Shown one piece after another: positions 63,631 to 64,000 of a stretch of 64,000 nucleotides of DNA. Below the pieces are notes generated by a model that saw nothing but the letters and a program-made list of their open reading frames with translations, was not told the DNA's origin and ran no database searches. A program made the position numbers and the translations under genes. Position 1 is the stretch's first letter; every line of letters starts with the position of its first letter. The stretch comes from Streptomyces sp. CC208A. GTDB lineage: Bacteria; Actinomycetota; Actinomycetes; Streptomycetales; Streptomycetaceae. The DNA lies in assembly GCF_030010625.1 (NCBI RefSeq), contig NZ_JASCXN010000013.1:117795-181794 (forward strand). The letters run 5' to 3'.

Positions 63631-63867
63631 TCAGTTTCCGTGGTTGATGACGTTGCCGTTGGTGCAGTGGTTGAAGGTGTCGCCCGTCCACGCGCCACCC
63701 ACAGGTACGACCGCCAGTTCCTGGAAGCAGACGGAGGCGGCGCTGAAGTTCCAGTTGTTGGCGGCGTTGACTCCGGGGCCGAAGTTGCTGTCGTCGTCGG
63801 CGTGAGCAGGAGCAGCCAGGGCGAGGGCCGTGAGGGCGAGTGCGGCGGCGGTGATGATCTTCTTCAT
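63631..63867 (-). CDS. Small secreted protein of unknown function
   Basis: A 78-residue precursor with a Sec signal peptide (MKKIITAAALALTALALAAPAHA). The mature part (about 55 residues) has two cysteines (ASVCFQELAV and NHCTNGNV), probably one disulfide, and several Asn/Trp/Gly. ATG at 63867 has GGGCGGA upstream. It is on the minus strand, opposite to the element genes. I cannot tell whether it is cargo of the element or chromosomal. Confidence 0.72.
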   Translation of the reverse strand: MKKIITAAALALTALALAAPAHADDDSNFGPGVNAANNWNFSAASVCFQELAVVPVGGAWTGDTFNHCTNGNVINHGN

Positions 63868-64000
63868 GGTCCGCCCAACGACCGTCACCAGCCGCAGTCA
63901 CCGAACCTGCGCAGGAATCCCCCGATGCCGCTCCGCGTGGGTCTGTCAATCGAACGGTGTAACCGGGGTGTTCGGGGTTACTGACGGGCTGCGGAGAGGC

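Larger units (their letters stand above)
54955..64000. mobile_element. Integrative mobilisable element (left part), serine-integrase type
   Basis: From the truncated LLM gene rightward come integrase, a small protein, a DnaB-N/AAA replication ATPase, a DUF2637 membrane protein, a MobC-like protein, a relaxase and a ParB-like protein, nearly all on the plus strand. This is a plasmid-like module set for excision, replication and mobilisation. No TraB/FtsK translocase is seen in this part, so autonomous conjugation cannot be claimed. The right end (attR) is not in the window. Confidence 0.82.

Noticed and set aside
54978..64000. Classical AICE with TraB/FtsK transfer
   Set aside because: No FtsK-like translocase is visible here; MobC and relaxase genes point to a mobilisable element instead. 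The unseen right part could change this.

Overview
The window is chromosomal DNA of a Streptomyces or a close relative. GC is very high, many genes start with GTG or TTG behind GGAGG-type ribosome sites, and the gene families are typical of the genus: an SSI protease inhibitor, a SigE-type sigma factor, RsbW-like ATPases, a SpoIIE-type phosphatase, a copper/DyP morphogenesis cluster, DUF5926 and ParB-binding parS sites. Three perfect parS sites at the left edge, plus serS, pheA and lpdA, suggest a core-chromosome position in the wider oriC arm. No dnaA or dnaN is present, so oriC itself is outside.

Layout. 1-4.9 kb: parS trio, an amidohydrolase, an ABM-type monooxygenase, a frameshifted DUF2797 gene, a Bro-N DNA-binding protein, a PH-domain protein, a small membrane protein, and tRNA-Arg(ACG) and tRNA-Ser(GCT) with strong terminators. 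5.4-9.6 kb: SSI inhibitor and a large PAS / degenerate-kinase / receiver protein. 9.6-17.2 kb: an acyl-CoA ligase, an ECF sigma factor, and a five-gene operon (two acyl-CoA dehydrogenases, a MaoC/OB-fold hydratase, a MaoC hydratase and a lipid-transfer thiolase). This operon has the same kinds of genes as the mycobacterial igr steroid side-chain operon and sits behind a TetR-like palindrome. 17.4-31.6 kb: secreted proteins, a macro-domain protein, tRNA-Ser(TGA), HtrA protease, glycerophosphodiesterase, two RsbW-like ATPases, a GAF-SpoIIE phosphatase, a SEC-C/DUF5926 protein, a prim-pol domain protein and an aminopeptidase P. 31.9-38.1 kb: extracytoplasmic copper operon (YcnI, Sco, PCuAC, CopCD, DyP peroxidase). 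38.2-52.2 kb: pheA, serS, a HAD phosphatase, lpdA, a two-module ABC transporter operon, an M24-family protein coupled to an alpha/beta-hydrolase-SDR fusion, a MerR regulator, kptA and a small unknown gene.

52.3-64 kb is accessory DNA built from two separate insertions less than 1 kb apart. A complete IS5-family element (1657 bp, 3-bp TCA target duplication, imperfect inverted repeats, a passenger gene, and a hairpin that masks the transposase ribosome site) splits an ABM-family gene. Immediately beyond it, an integrative mobilisable element with a large serine integrase has removed the 5' end of an LLM (F420/flavin) oxidoreductase gene. That element carries a DnaB-N/AAA replication ATPase, a DUF2637 membrane protein, a MobC-like accessory protein, a relaxase and a ParB-like protein, and it runs off the right edge.

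The least explained observations are: a shared module (TCCACAG-N14-CTGTGGATAACTTGA) with identical spacing upstream of serS and kptA; other DnaA-box-like sites in intergenic DNA; parS overlapping the end of a coding region; the igr-like operon; and the apparent 1-bp disruptions in the DUF2797 and relaxase genes. All calls rest on reading the sequence and general family knowledge; no database search was run.
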